A stretch of DNA of 64,000 nucleotides from Dyadobacter sp. CY326 (GCF_021390515.1 NZ_JAJUXI010000002.1:310001-374000); one strand, 5' to 3'. Shown: positions 26,714 through 35,812, numbered from the stretch's first letter. The notes: generated by a model from the letters alone, not told the origin. Translations and numbers: made by a program.

Positions 26714-27451
26714 TTACTCGATTGAATTATTCGGAGGCATGGAAAGTAACTTCGCATTGATCATTTCAAAAAACTCCTTTCGATAGGCTTCGCCAATTGT
26801 AATAGGCTGTTCTTCATCTATGATGCGGACCATGTTGCCTTCAATGGCAGTTAAATGGCTTAGAGAAATAATAAATGATTTGTGTATCCGTACAAATCCC
26901 ATTGAAGAAAGTTGTTCAGCAAGCTCCTTTAATCTCAAATAGGCCGTAATCTTGCGCTGATCATTCATGTGGATTGTGGCATAATTACCCTGGCCTTCGA
27001 TATAGGTAATTCTGCGGGAGTCAATTTTTAGAAGCTTGCCTTTTTGTTCAGTTTTTACAAATACATAATGATCCTGATCACTAATCGGGCGAACGTTATT
27101 TTGAATGATCCATAAACGATTGACCGCTTTTAGAAACCTTAAAAAAGGGATTGGTTTTAATAGATAGTCTACTACGGCATGCTCAAATCCTTCAAGAGCA
27201 TATTCCTTGTAAGCAGTAGTCATAATCACATGGCAATTATTACTGATCAGCTTCAATATTTCAATGCCCGTCAGATTTGGCATTTGAACATCCAGAAAAA
27301 CAAGCCCTGGTTTGAGATCACCAATCATTGCTAAACCCTTAATAGGATTTGTTGCCGTGCCGACTAATCTCAAAAAATGCACATGACTGATATGCTCTTT
27401 CAACAAATCGATGGCATGCTGTTCATCGTCAATGATAATGCAATCTATCAT
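26714..27451 (-). CDS. LytTR-family response regulator
   Basis: This 245-aa regulator has a receiver domain (residues 1-120; IIIDDEQHA, phospho-Asp in LVFLDVQMP at about residue 54, Lys in LLKP) and a LytTR DNA-binding domain (about residues 135-235; YIEGQGNYATIHM, FVRIHKSFIISLSHL). It is the partner of the LytS-type kinase, whose gene overlaps it by 4 bp (ATGA). It probably activates the neighbouring envelope genes. Confidence 0.95.
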   Translation of the reverse strand: MIDCIIIDDEQHAIDLLKEHISHVHFLRLVGTATNPIKGLAMIGDLKPGLVFLDVQMPNLTGIEILKLISNNCHVIMTTAYKEYALEGFEHAVVDYLLKPIPFLRFLKAVNRLWIIQNNVRPISDQDHYVFVKTEQKGKLLKIDSRRITYIEGQGNYATIHMNDQRKITAYLRLKELAEQLSSMGFVRIHKSFIISLSHLTAIEGNMVRIIDEEQPITIGEAYRKEFFEMINAKLLSMPPNNSIE

Positions 27452-28533
27452 GCTGGAAGTGTTATCTTTAATGACACATTAAAATGCGTTTCACTTTCGT
27501 CTATTAAGAACTTGGACCGATTTCCGTAAGTCAAGCTAAGCTGCTGACGGATATTATGAAGGCCAATCCCATTTGAAAGTGCTTTCACTCCTTTTCCCTT
27601 TTTGTTGTTGATTTCAAATGTTAATTCATCTACGGATGTGTTAATTCTGATCCGTAAGGGATTGGCGGGGTCATGCAGATCACCGTGTTTGAAAGCATTT
27701 TCAACGAGTGTGATCAATACCAGTGGAACAATGCTAATAGACTGGTCGTCAATTTGTTCATCGTAGTGAATATTTAACCCGTGATTATGACGACGCTGAT
27801 TGATCTCAATTACATTTTTCAAATGTTCCAATTCATCGACAATATTGACGGTTCCATCGATATTGGCACTTTTTCCCAACGCGTATCTCATAATGTTAGC
27901 CAGCATCAGAATTGAATCCGCAGTTTCTTTATCGAGTTTGATGACCTTTCCATAAATAAAGCTCAATGAGTTGAACAAAAAATGAGGATTAATCTGGTGC
28001 TTTAAGGCTTTGAGTTCTGCCTCGGTCTTTTCTTTTTCCAGCATAATTCGCTCTTTGTCTTTATGAACCCATTCAACCAATAATGCCACAGAAAAGCTCG
28101 TAACCAGGACAAATACATAAGATATAACTAGCACCCATCTCATGCTATCTTCGGGCAAACCAGCCGGAGAAGAATCGGTCATGCTGCGGGCTTGCTCTGC
28201 TCGCTCCATCAAAAAGAAAATGTAGTCATAAGCAAACTTGACTATAAAGAACACCAGCCCAATAATCACAGCGACGCGAATTCTACGCTGATGACGCATC
28301 GCAGGAAGGATCACTACGAAAATTAAAATATAATGGGTAATTACCGATTCAATAACAAAGATCAGTGTATTGAAAAGCAAACCAGTGCGACCAGCAAAGT
28401 TCCGTGCGGTCTGCGCAGGATTTACGACGTACGAAAGCAAAAAAAACGAACCATAAACCAGTAGAGAGAACAAGGCTAAGAATGCTAACCGCCTGTAATT
28501 CACTTTAAAAAAGTTCAAGGCCGCTTTTAACAT
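27448..28533 (-). CDS. LytS-type sensor histidine kinase
   Basis: This 361-aa membrane kinase has four hydrophobic segments in the first 165 residues and a His_kinase (PF06580) domain: HQINPHFLFNSLSFIYG with the phosphorylated His near residue 196, and LVENAFKHGDL as the ATP-site N box. A short coiled linker (HKDKERIMLEKEKTEAELKAL) connects them. The sensor part is entirely membrane-embedded with no large outer domain, so it may sense membrane state. Its 3' end overlaps the response regulator gene by 4 bp. Confidence 0.95.
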   Translation of the reverse strand: MLKAALNFFKVNYRRLAFLALFSLLVYGSFFLLSYVVNPAQTARNFAGRTGLLFNTLIFVIESVITHYILIFVVILPAMRHQRRIRVAVIIGLVFFIVKFAYDYIFFLMERAEQARSMTDSSPAGLPEDSMRWVLVISYVFVLVTSFSVALLVEWVHKDKERIMLEKEKTEAELKALKHQINPHFLFNSLSFIYGKVIKLDKETADSILMLANIMRYALGKSANIDGTVNIVDELEHLKNVIEINQRRHNHGLNIHYDEQIDDQSISIVPLVLITLVENAFKHGDLHDPANPLRIRINTSVDELTFEINNKKGKGVKALSNGIGLHNIRQQLSLTYGNRSKFLIDESETHFNVSLKITLPA

Positions 28534-28534
28534 C

Positions 28535-28936
28535 CTATTCGTATTTAATGAATGTGGCTACAATGCTTTTTTGCTTAATATCCGTTGTTGATGAGGAATT
28601 GGTAGCCATAATTTTCTCTTTTTTCGTTTTGGACGCCACTGCTGTGCCGTTCTGCTGGGTAGATACCACTTCTTCGGTAAGATTCATAATTACGCCGTCC
28701 GCACCTTTGCTCTTACCCAGCTCAATCACTTTTTGCTGCGCAGCGTCTATTGAACCGAACCCTTTTGCAAGCTTAGTAGAACCCATCGTAATGTGATTTC
28801 TTTTTACATCTGTCTTATCGAGATAGATATCTACGTTTTCAGTTGGTGAAAAGGTTTTTCCAAAATAAGATGGCTTGGAGCATGCTGCTAATAACGCAAT
28901 GAACAGGATGACGAGTAAGTGAATTAATACTTTCAT
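28535..28936 (-). CDS. Small lipoprotein of unknown function
   Basis: This 133-aa protein has a lipoprotein signal with the lipobox LAAC (Cys19). The mature part is Lys-rich with a conserved-looking AQQKVIELGKSKGADGVI segment that recalls YbjQ-like or DUF-type small domains, but no family is claimed. It ends one base before the kinase gene and is the first gene of the apparent operon lipoprotein-kinase-regulator-metallopeptidase. It could be a sensor accessory for the kinase. Confidence 0.7.
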   Translation of the reverse strand: MKVLIHLLVILFIALLAACSKPSYFGKTFSPTENVDIYLDKTDVKRNHITMGSTKLAKGFGSIDAAQQKVIELGKSKGADGVIMNLTEEVVSTQQNGTAVASKTKKEKIMATNSSSTTDIKQKSIVATFIKYE

Positions 28937-29163
28937 TTTAAATGTTTATTATTTGAAACAAAAGTAATTCGGCGGGCAAACGAGAAAAAATATATTATTC
29001 GAACAGGCATTTTGTATATGCAAATCGGGAAAATATATGCTGTTTCAATTGCGAGGGGAGGTATCAATACCAAGGTAAACCTAAACTAGCTGGTCGCTGT
29101 GCTGTAATGAACGTGTAGCGAGAACAATTCAGGAAGATAAAACGGGGTGCTTTTGTGAAATGT

Positions 29164-29514
29164 CTATGGAATTTCGATGACGAATGCTTTCAGCTGAGCC
29201 ATCTTGCCATCCTGAAAACGCCAGACGTCGCAGTAGGAGTAGTTAATTTTTTTTCCATCTTCGTCCTTCATGCTGATTTCTCCAATTGCTGAAACGAAAT
29301 CACCTTCGGCGATTAAATGTTCAACATTAAACTCTGGCGGCTCCACATATGCTATTTTCATATATGCCCGGACGGCATCCTTTCCTTGGAGAGTTTTATC
29401 ACCGACGAATTCAAACTGAATATCCTCGGCACAAAACGACAAAAATCCTTCATTATCTCCTTTGGCCACAGCATCATTTGCTTTTAATAATACGGCCTTA
29501 TTATCTACATTCAT
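29164..29514 (-). CDS. SnoaL-like/NTF2-fold protein
   Basis: This 116-aa protein has the NTF2-like pattern: helix AVLLKANDAVAKGDNEGFLSF, then CAEDIQFEF, LQGKDAVRAYM, and final strands YSYCDVWRFQDGKMAQLKAFV. Such proteins bind or isomerise small hydrophobic molecules and often accompany oxidoreductases. It lies 165 bp after the MDR oxidoreductase gene on the same strand. Catalytic residues are not assigned. Confidence 0.85.
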   Translation of the reverse strand: MNVDNKAVLLKANDAVAKGDNEGFLSFCAEDIQFEFVGDKTLQGKDAVRAYMKIAYVEPPEFNVEHLIAEGDFVSAIGEISMKDEDGKKINYSYCDVWRFQDGKMAQLKAFVIEIP

Positions 29515-29679
29515 ATTGAAACAGGATTATATCAAGCTTGTTATGACCAACCTATGTTTGGATGGCCTTTATAAATTCAAGTACGTGAGAAATTCGACGT
29601 AGTTTCCTTCCGCCAAAGCTTTGTTCGCCATTATAAAAATATCTTGATTGATCATATCTGATACTTACGCAATAACTGT

Positions 29680-30648
29680 TTAATTGCCTATTTCTACACC
29701 GATCTTTCCATAAAAATCTTTATCACTGTCCCTAAACTCAAGCAAGCTGTGCGCATTGCCTATTTCCGATAATGGGAAAACTTTGTTTAATACAGGTTTC
29801 AGCTTCCCGGCCTCTATCAGCTTTGTAAGTTCGTCCAATTTATTTCTGCTCTGCCTAGTAAATACAAAATGGTAAGTTGCATTTTTCCCCCACGCGTGTA
29901 TCAGGTTTTGCGGCTGTTCAATGTCAACTAATGTTATAACCTGTCCCATTTGACTTAAAATCTTACCGCTGTCTGAAAGCGTGTTACCGCCAATAGTATC
30001 GATCACAACGTCCACGCCTTTGTTATCTGTCAGATCTAAGATCGTATCGATATAATTTTCCTTTTCATAGTCAATGGTATGATCCGCTCCCAACCCTTTG
30101 AGAAACGCATGGTGCACTGTTCTCGCTGTCGTGTAAACGGTCGCGCCCATAGCCTTGGCTATTTGAATGGTGGGTATTCCGACGCCGCCTGCACCACCAT
30201 GTATCAAGATCGTTTGATTGATCTTAAGTTGGGCCCTGGTATAAAGCATTTCCCAGGCAGTACCGGCTGCCAAAGGAAATGTTGCAGCTTCTAAATGGCT
30301 TACGTTTTTCGGTTTGATACCGATTATGGATTCCTTAGCCACATGATATTCTGCATAACTTCCATGCCCGTTGAAAATTTCGGGAGTATAATACACCTCA
30401 TCACCAATCTTAAAATTTTTAACACCTGCTCCAATCTCAGTGATCACCCCGGACACATCGTGCCCGGTAATGACCGGAAGCTGCAATTCATTGATGTAAT
30501 CCCCCCGGCGGACCTGAAAATCCAGCGGATTCACTGATGTTGCCAGCACTTTTACAAGTACTTCATCAGATCCTGGCTTTGGGGTTGTGACATCTAATAT
30601 TTCAAACTTTTCAACCGACCCGAACTCGTTTAATACTGCTGCTTTCAT
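29680..30648 (-). CDS. NADP-dependent MDR oxidoreductase (quinone oxidoreductase type)
   Basis: This 322-aa medium-chain reductase probably reduces quinones or enones with NADPH. The GroES-like domain is at residues 1-120 (ITGHDVSGVITEIG) and the Rossmann domain starts at about 145 (ILIHGGAGGVGIPTIQIAKAMGATV). Structural and catalytic zinc Cys residues are absent, as in the QOR group. A TAGAC-N4-GTCGA-N19-TCATC composite promoter signal lies upstream at 30769-30806, linking it to the other detoxification genes of the window. Confidence 0.92.
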   Translation of the reverse strand: MKAAVLNEFGSVEKFEILDVTTPKPGSDEVLVKVLATSVNPLDFQVRRGDYINELQLPVITGHDVSGVITEIGAGVKNFKIGDEVYYTPEIFNGHGSYAEYHVAKESIIGIKPKNVSHLEAATFPLAAGTAWEMLYTRAQLKINQTILIHGGAGGVGIPTIQIAKAMGATVYTTARTVHHAFLKGLGADHTIDYEKENYIDTILDLTDNKGVDVVIDTIGGNTLSDSGKILSQMGQVITLVDIEQPQNLIHAWGKNATYHFVFTRQSRNKLDELTKLIEAGKLKPVLNKVFPLSEIGNAHSLLEFRDSDKDFYGKIGVEIGN

Positions 30649-30768
30649 AATGTATTTTGTTAAATTCTCGGGTTTGACATTAAAATGCTATAAGTTATCT
30701 CTGGTCAGCAGAGCTAACTGTTGTATTGATTCACCATGTAAAAATGCTATCGAAAAACGTCGGAAGAC

Positions 30769-30806
30769 GATGAGATATGATAAAAAATGACGTCGACAAT
30801 TGTCTA
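30769..30806 (-). promoter_or_regulatory. Composite regulatory site 5 (MDR oxidoreductase)
   Basis: Minus strand: TAGAC-AATT-GTCGA (30806-30793), then 19 nt, then TCATC (30773-30769). It is one of six such sites in the window. It lies about 120 bp upstream of the oxidoreductase start. Confidence 0.7.
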
Positions 30807-30817
30807 CCGTGACAAGT

Positions 30818-30971
30818 TCAACTCATCGCAATAAAAAAGGCTACAATTAAGATCGCAAGGCCGCCAATGAATACCATGTAAGCGTTTTCTTATTTTTCTC
30901 CTTCGCAAAGCCTTAACGACGGCTGCGAAACCTTTTTTAAGGAATTTGACCTGTTCTTTCTTTTTGCTCAT
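30818..30971 (-). pseudogene. Small membrane protein, apparently frameshifted
   Basis: From ATG 30971 the frame gives MSKKKEQVKFLKKGFAAVV then KALRRRKI, and a second frame continues after an A-rich stretch with MVFIGGLAILIVAFFIAMS and a stop at 30818. Together they would be a basic head plus one membrane helix, a sensible small protein of about 50 aa. The total of 154 bp is one base over a multiple of three. It may be a frameshifted gene, a sequence error, or coincidence. Confidence 0.3.
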
Positions 30972-30998
30972 CGTTTATAATTTAAAATGATATTCCGA

Positions 30999-32603
30999 TC
31001 AAAGCGGACTTTCAGATACACGCAAATCATTGATGTCCAGCATTTGTTCCGCCTTGCGTATCGCTTCGTCTGTATAGACTTTTTCGTTTTTCATTTTAGA
31101 TAGTTCTTTTCGCTGATGATCGTGGATATCGGCCATTACCTGCTGAAATTCCTCCCTTTCAATGTTCCTGTTGATACATACTTCGACAGACCTCAGGTAC
31201 TCCTGTTGTCCTTCAATTTCGCGTTCAAGTTTTTTTGCATAACCTTTCAATAGGCTATTGCCGCTAGCCAAGGTGTGTCGCGCGTTCAGCCGCTGCAGCG
31301 CCACGGTATCCAGCCTTAGCTTGATGCCAGCATGTTGTTCATGATCAGGAAGTATCGGGTCAAGCTCACCAATGTCGGTTAATTTGATAACTGCTGGAAG
31401 GGTCAGTCCCTGAAAAACAAGGGTAACAAAGATCACCACGAAGGTGATGAAGATGATCAGATCGCGATGAGCGAAGGCTTTTCCGTCACTCATGTATAGC
31501 GGTATGGATAAGGCCGTTGCCAGTGATACCACACCGCGCATGCCTGCCCAGCCAATGATGAGTGGATTTTTCCAGCCCGGCGATGGCTTTAACTTTTCCT
31601 TTTCGCTGAACCAGCGCAGAATATGCACGCTACAGAATACCCACAAAAGCCTGATCCCAATTGCAATGAAACTGATAAAAATGCCGTATTTGATGGCCTC
31701 TGCCATGGATACATCGCCAAGGCCACGCACGATCTCCGGCAAATCCAACCCTATCAAGATAAACACCAGGGTATTCAGTGCAAAAATAAGCGTGTGCCAT
31801 ACCCCCGTCATATTCACCCTTGTCCTACCAGTCTTAAACATTTCATGCGCACGGAAAGACATGAACAAGCCTCCGCTCACGACGGCCATCACGCCGGAAA
31901 AATGGAAATGCTCTGCCGATAGAAACAGGATGTAAGGCGTCATTACTGTTAACGTGGCATCAATGGCAGGCGACGTGGGCATAAAACGATGGATTACATA
32001 CATGACATGCGCACCAGCCAGGCCGACAACGATCCCCATGCCCGCAACCAAAAAGAATTGCCCGGTTGCCTGCTGCATGGAAAAGGCTCCGGTGAGTATG
32101 GCCGCTAGTGCAAATCGGAAAACTATGAGGGAGGATGCGTCATTCACCAGGCTTTCGCCTTCTAGTATTGTAATAGTCCGGCGCGGTACTTTAAGTCCCT
32201 CTAAGACCGTAGTAGCAGCTACCGCATCCGGCGGGGAAATGATGCCGCCGAGCAAAAACCCCAAGGCCAATGTAAATCCGGGAATAAAGGAATGGGCGGC
32301 ATACGCGACGACGAACGAAGTGATGAATACCAATCCAAAAGCCAGCATGGCAATGCCGCCGCTCCACTTTTTAAATTCTTTCCAAGAGGTATACCACGCA
32401 GCTTCATACAGCAATGGGGGCAAAAAAACGAGAAAAATCAGTTCGGGCTCCAACTTTAACAACGGTATGCCAGGAATAAAGCCAATGCCTAATCCGGCCA
32501 ACACCAAAAAGATCGGATAAGCTATACGTAACTTTTGTGCGAGCATGACCAGCAGCATAGCTGCGAAAAGAAGTGCCAGGATAAAAAGCAGGTTGTCATG
32601 CAT
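30999..32603 (-). CDS. Na+/H+ antiporter (CPA1 family)
   Basis: This 534-aa protein has about 12 membrane segments in its first 410 residues and a cytoplasmic helical tail. Family motifs are FLPPLLYEAAW, GGIISPPDAVAATTVLEGL (ion-binding Asp) and LEGESLVNDASSLIVFRFAL. It exchanges Na+ or K+ for H+ and serves pH and salt control. The tail from about 430 is charged and coiled (KKLEREIEGQQEYLRSVE). It is monocistronic, with an intergenic stretch before the OsmC group. Confidence 0.94.
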   Translation of the reverse strand: MHDNLLFILALLFAAMLLVMLAQKLRIAYPIFLVLAGLGIGFIPGIPLLKLEPELIFLVFLPPLLYEAAWYTSWKEFKKWSGGIAMLAFGLVFITSFVVAYAAHSFIPGFTLALGFLLGGIISPPDAVAATTVLEGLKVPRRTITILEGESLVNDASSLIVFRFALAAILTGAFSMQQATGQFFLVAGMGIVVGLAGAHVMYVIHRFMPTSPAIDATLTVMTPYILFLSAEHFHFSGVMAVVSGGLFMSFRAHEMFKTGRTRVNMTGVWHTLIFALNTLVFILIGLDLPEIVRGLGDVSMAEAIKYGIFISFIAIGIRLLWVFCSVHILRWFSEKEKLKPSPGWKNPLIIGWAGMRGVVSLATALSIPLYMSDGKAFAHRDLIIFITFVVIFVTLVFQGLTLPAVIKLTDIGELDPILPDHEQHAGIKLRLDTVALQRLNARHTLASGNSLLKGYAKKLEREIEGQQEYLRSVEVCINRNIEREEFQQVMADIHDHQRKELSKMKNEKVYTDEAIRKAEQMLDINDLRVSESPL

Positions 32604-32702
32604 TTCCGGTCAAAATTGATATGCTAAAAGTGAACTGATAAAAAACCCATCTTTGTGCTGCGGGATCACGTCGTTGAATGGTTGATCTCCGGATCTGTAT
32701 TT

Positions 32703-33146
32703 TTAAGGCGTTTCTGTGATTACCAATGCCGATGTCCCGAATTCTGAATTGATTTCGATACTTCCTTTTAAGATCTTAGAGACTGGGCAATTCTCTGCTA
32801 CCCGGATTAGTCGCTGCTGCAGAGCCTCATCTGCGGCTCCCGGAACGGCTATGTGGCGTATAATATGGATAACCGTCCTTGTATTCGAAATCTTCTGAAA
32901 CATGTTCGCTTCAACACTGATCTCCGGGATGTTCAGATCTTTAAGGTCAATGTACATCCTTAATGTCGCCAGCGTACATGACACCAGAGCGGAGAGCAGC
33001 AGCGTATAAGGATCGGGACCAAGGTCCTGACCGCCAACTTTTTCAGGCTCGTCGGTGATCAGTACACCGTTTCGCCAATGTATTTTGGCGAGGAATTTCT
33101 TGCTGCCAATAATCCCCTTAACAGGATGGTCCAATAAGTATTTCAT
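32703..33146 (-). CDS. OsmC-family protein
   Basis: This 147-aa OsmC/Ohr-like protein probably reduces organic hydroperoxides. The two family Cys residues are visible in [17 protein letters not shown] and [11 protein letters not shown]. The start is set at ATG 33146, because it overlaps the stop codon of the preceding gene as ATGA; the frame is open 7 codons further upstream. It is the last gene of a YjdI-GNAT-OsmC run under composite site 6, which fits a peroxide or electrophile stress role. Confidence 0.9.
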   Translation of the reverse strand: MKYLLDHPVKGIIGSKKFLAKIHWRNGVLITDEPEKVGGQDLGPDPYTLLLSALVSCTLATLRMYIDLKDLNIPEISVEANMFQKISNTRTVIHIIRHIAVPGAADEALQQRLIRVAENCPVSKILKGSIEINSEFGTSALVITETP

Positions 33147-33445
33147 TGATGCCAGTCTTTGAACCACACGTCTTCATATTCCCCGGGATGGCGATGAAAC
33201 TGCGCATTCACGTACGGGCAAAGTGGAATGATTTTCAGATCTTTTTCTCTGGCGTAGCCGACCAGCTCGGTCAGCAGGAGTTTTGCAAAACCCCGGCCTT
33301 CGAACGCCTTGTCAACCTCGGTATGAAACACTGTTAGCCTACCTTCCATCATGGCAAGATCCATTTTACCTATCTGAGCCTCGTCCGAAAATAGCTGCAC
33401 CTCGCCACGGGCGTGCCCTGTAAAAACAACTTTTGTACTTTCCAT
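33143..33445 (-). CDS. Small GNAT N-acetyltransferase (YidJ/YjdJ type)
   Basis: This 100-aa protein is the compact acetyltransferase type often paired with YjdI. The acetyl-CoA loop is [21 protein letters not shown], and the preceding strand holds VFHTEVDKA. The C-terminal [18 protein letters not shown] is the typical ending. The substrate is unknown. It lies between the YjdI and OsmC genes and overlaps the latter by 4 bp. Confidence 0.9.
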   Translation of the reverse strand: MESTKVVFTGHARGEVQLFSDEAQIGKMDLAMMEGRLTVFHTEVDKAFEGRGFAKLLLTELVGYAREKDLKIIPLCPYVNAQFHRHPGEYEDVWFKDWHQ

Positions 33446-33464
33446 TTTCTTGCTGATAAATCAT

Positions 33465-33677
33465 TTAAGATTCTCCTTTGATACTGAGTGCACCTGAGGG
33501 GCATTTGGCGATTTGCGCCGTCAATTCATCGCTGGCAGCATTCTCCGGCTTTATCCAGGGACGCGCCTTCGGGTCATAAACATTCGGAAGCGTCCGAACG
33601 CAAACGCCCGAGTGAATACATATTTTGGGTTTCCAGAGGATGGTTACTTCCCCGTTAGCATATTCGTAGACATCCAT
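33465..33677 (-). CDS. yjdI: YjdI-like iron-sulfur (4Fe-4S mono-cluster) protein
   Basis: This 70-aa protein has the YjdI pattern of Cys residues: CIHSGVCVRTLPNVYD and IAKCPSGALSI. It would carry one iron-sulfur cluster. ATG 33677 is used; a frame open to 33791 exists, but that region contains the downstream part of composite regulatory site 6 and so should be untranslated. First gene of the YjdI-GNAT-OsmC operon. Confidence 0.88.
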   Translation of the reverse strand: MDVYEYANGEVTILWKPKICIHSGVCVRTLPNVYDPKARPWIKPENAASDELTAQIAKCPSGALSIKGES

Positions 33678-33798
33678 AATTTTGATTGTTTCCACTTTAT
33701 TAAAAGAGCGAAGAGGCAAAGCATGGCCGGTATAGCCCCGCATGCAGATCGTTCTAATAATTGGTATGCAAATCTCCGCAGCGGGCAGCAATCAAAAA

Positions 33799-33836
33799 GA
33801 TGACATTTGTTGAAAAATGAAGTAGATAAAAGTCTA
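33799..33836 (-). promoter_or_regulatory. Composite regulatory site 6 (yjdI operon)
   Basis: Minus strand: TAGAC-TTTT-ATCTA (33836-33823), then 19 nt, then TCATC (33803-33799). It lies about 120 bp upstream of the YjdI start and 33 bp from the end of the Crp-like gene at 33870. Confidence 0.7.
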
Positions 33837-33869
33837 TTTTATCTGAGAGAGGAGCAAGTAACCGTGGTG

Positions 33870-34454
33870 TTATGTAAGCTTATTACTGCGGATGACACGG
33901 CTTAGTGTATCTTTATTAATGCCAAGATAAGAGGCAATAATGTGTTGCGGAAAACGAACGGCAAAGGCCGGGTAACGTTCCATAAGGTCAGTATAACGCT
34001 TGCCGGCATTGCCCGTTAAGGCCGAAGTAAGGCGCCTGTTAATTGCCATTTCCGCAGCCTGATACAGCTTCATTTCCATTTCAGTATACGCAGGAATATT
34101 ACTGATCAGCTCTGCATCCCCTTCCCTTTTGACAATAAGCAATTCGCAAGGTTCCAGGGCGTCGATATGGTACCGGCTCGGGGTACGGTTAAAAAAACTC
34201 TCCCGATCGCCCATCCACCATTCCTCCAGGCCCAGTCTGACGACATGTTCCACTCCCTTATCATCTACTGAGTACATACGCATGGACCCTTTGACAATAA
34301 ACCCGTAGTCCATGCAGATATCGCCGGCCTGCAAAAAGTATTCTTTTCTCTTCAATCGTAACGGCGTAAAGTTTCGCCTGATCATCGCCTTGTCCTCGCC
34401 CGAAAGTGGTTTGGAGCTGTATTTTTTCAGATAATCAAAAAATGCATTATACAT
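33870..34454 (-). CDS. Crp/Fnr-family transcriptional regulator (paralogue 1)
   Basis: This 194-aa regulator has the beta-roll sensor part (YFLQAGDICMDYGFIVKGSMRMY, about residues 38-62) and a C-terminal HTH (RFPQHIIASYLGINKDTLSRVIR). It is closely similar to the regulator at 49321 (shared EHVVRLG/EHIVRLG, WWMGDRES, RFPQHIIASYLGI). Composite sites lie on both sides of it (33799-33836 and 34623-34660). It is therefore the first candidate for the regulator of the TAGAC-N4-GTCTA sites; this is inference. Confidence 0.9.
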   Translation of the reverse strand: MYNAFFDYLKKYSSKPLSGEDKAMIRRNFTPLRLKRKEYFLQAGDICMDYGFIVKGSMRMYSVDDKGVEHVVRLGLEEWWMGDRESFFNRTPSRYHIDALEPCELLIVKREGDAELISNIPAYTEMEMKLYQAAEMAINRRLTSALTGNAGKRYTDLMERYPAFAVRFPQHIIASYLGINKDTLSRVIRSNKLT

Positions 34455-34622
34455 CGGCAGCCCCGGTTTTATTACGTATTAAACATTGTGGATGGTCGTG
34501 TAAAGATAAATTAAAATGAATTTTTAAATCAATCAGGAATATTGAGATAATCCCTAAGAGTCTAATAAATAGGGCTTTACAAAATGTCGGCTCAGTAGGA
34601 TCAAATGTCTACAAAAATTTAA

Positions 34623-34660
34623 TAGACGAATGTCTACCAGTTTATTAAACAAATATCATC
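34623..34660 (+). promoter_or_regulatory. Composite regulatory site 1 (isochorismatase-family gene)
   Basis: TAGAC-GAAT-GTCTA (34623-34636), 19 nt, TCATC (34656-34660). A further half-site ATGTCTAC lies at about 34605. The site is in the divergent region between a Crp-like gene and the hydrolase gene at 34730. Confidence 0.75.
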
Positions 34661-34729
34661 GTTCCGAGCAAACGAGTATGTGACATTTGCCTAACACAGA
34701 TAGAGTATCCATTTATAAACTATCAAATT

Positions 34730-35413
34730 ATGTCAAACATTCAGAAAAAAGGTCTTGATGCACTTTTGCGTCCTGAGGACAGTATCGTTGTGCTGATCGA
34801 TCACCAGCCATTCCAGTTCGCTAACCTGCACAGCCACGAGCCTACTATGATTATCAACGCTGTTGCAGGCCTAGCAAAAGCTGCAAAGGTCTTTAACGTG
34901 CCAACCATTTTGACCACAGTTGTTGAAGAACGCGGCGGGTTCCTGATCAAACAGATCCAGGATGTATTTCCAGAGCAAAAACCCATCAACCGTACCTGGA
35001 TCAATACCTGGCAGGACCCAGCCGTAACAGACCTTGTGGCAAAAAGTGGCCGCAAGCAGCTGATCATTGCCGGTTTATGGACAGAGGTATGCGTGGCGAT
35101 GCCCGCCATCCAGGCTGCCGCCGAAGGCTATGATGTATTTGTTGTAACAGATGCCTGCGGGGCGGTTACAGCGGAAGCGCACGACATGGCGGTTCGGCGT
35201 ATGGTACAGCATGGCATTACACCCATTAACTGGATAGCAGTCACATCTGAATGGCAGAGGGATTGGGCGCGGCTGGATACAGCTGCCCAGCTGGCCGGTC
35301 TGATGATCGAGCATACTTGGAGCAACTGGCGTAGCTTATGCATGGGAACAGCAATTACTCAATACACCTGTACCGGCGCAATAATCCCAAACACCTACTC
35401 CCATCCATATTGA
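34730..35413 (+). CDS. Isochorismatase-family (YcaC-like) hydrolase with frameshifted C-terminus
   Basis: This 227-aa cysteine hydrolase carries the catalytic Asp24 (VVLIDHQP) and Cys121 (LWTEVCVAMPA). It is a close paralogue of the protein at 51002 up to about residue 195. After EHT at about 35315 the two diverge, but a shift of one base restores the match: the other frame reads LGATGVAYAWEQQLLNTPVP and stops at 35382-35384, like the paralogue's ending. So one extra base near 35315 has replaced the last 20 or so residues with an unrelated tail. The catalytic core is intact and activity may remain. Confidence 0.85.
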   Translation: MSNIQKKGLDALLRPEDSIVVLIDHQPFQFANLHSHEPTMIINAVAGLAKAAKVFNVPTILTTVVEERGGFLIKQIQDVFPEQKPINRTWINTWQDPAVTDLVAKSGRKQLIIAGLWTEVCVAMPAIQAAAEGYDVFVVTDACGAVTAEAHDMAVRRMVQHGITPINWIAVTSEWQRDWARLDTAAQLAGLMIEHTWSNWRSLCMGTAITQYTCTGAIIPNTYSHPY

Positions 35414-35578
35414 TCAGTTTAGGATCACATACACAAACGAAAAATCCATCAGCTGGTGCGGACCGGATCGTTGAGCAATCGCCCAAGGTGACGCTGCGGC
35501 TGGGATTTGAATTTTAGGTCTGCAAATATCTAGTCATGAAAAACCATAATCTTCGATATGATGCTTAGCTAATTCGTT

Positions 35579-35779
35579 ATGAAAGACTTAAAAAAAGATT
35601 GTCGGGCACCTTCGGAGGAAAATGTTGATGAATCCCCGGCCGTCACAGAAAATAGTTGCCCGAAAGAGAATGCGGCAGAGAAATGTCAACATTCGGAAAT
35701 AAAGAATTTAAGTTCAATAGATGTGCAGCAATCTATTAAGGACTATAATAACAGCTTATTTGGGAATTTAAAACAATGA
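35579..35779 (+). CDS. Small hydrophilic protein of unknown function
   Basis: This 66-aa polar protein is not recognised. It is rich in Glu, Lys, Asn and Ser, has three Cys residues and no signal peptide. It lies 33 bp before the M61 peptidase gene on the same strand. It may be a real short gene or a chance frame; composition gives weak support. Confidence 0.35.
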   Translation: MKDLKKDCRAPSEENVDESPAVTENSCPKENAAEKCQHSEIKNLSSIDVQQSIKDYNNSLFGNLKQ

Positions 35780-35812
35780 CTGCGCTTCTTAACCATTATT
35801 GAAAGCGAATAC

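Noticed and set aside
31954-32520. 188-codon open frame on the plus strand
   Set aside because: Antisense to the Na+/H+ antiporter; its low-complexity composition is the mirror of membrane segments.
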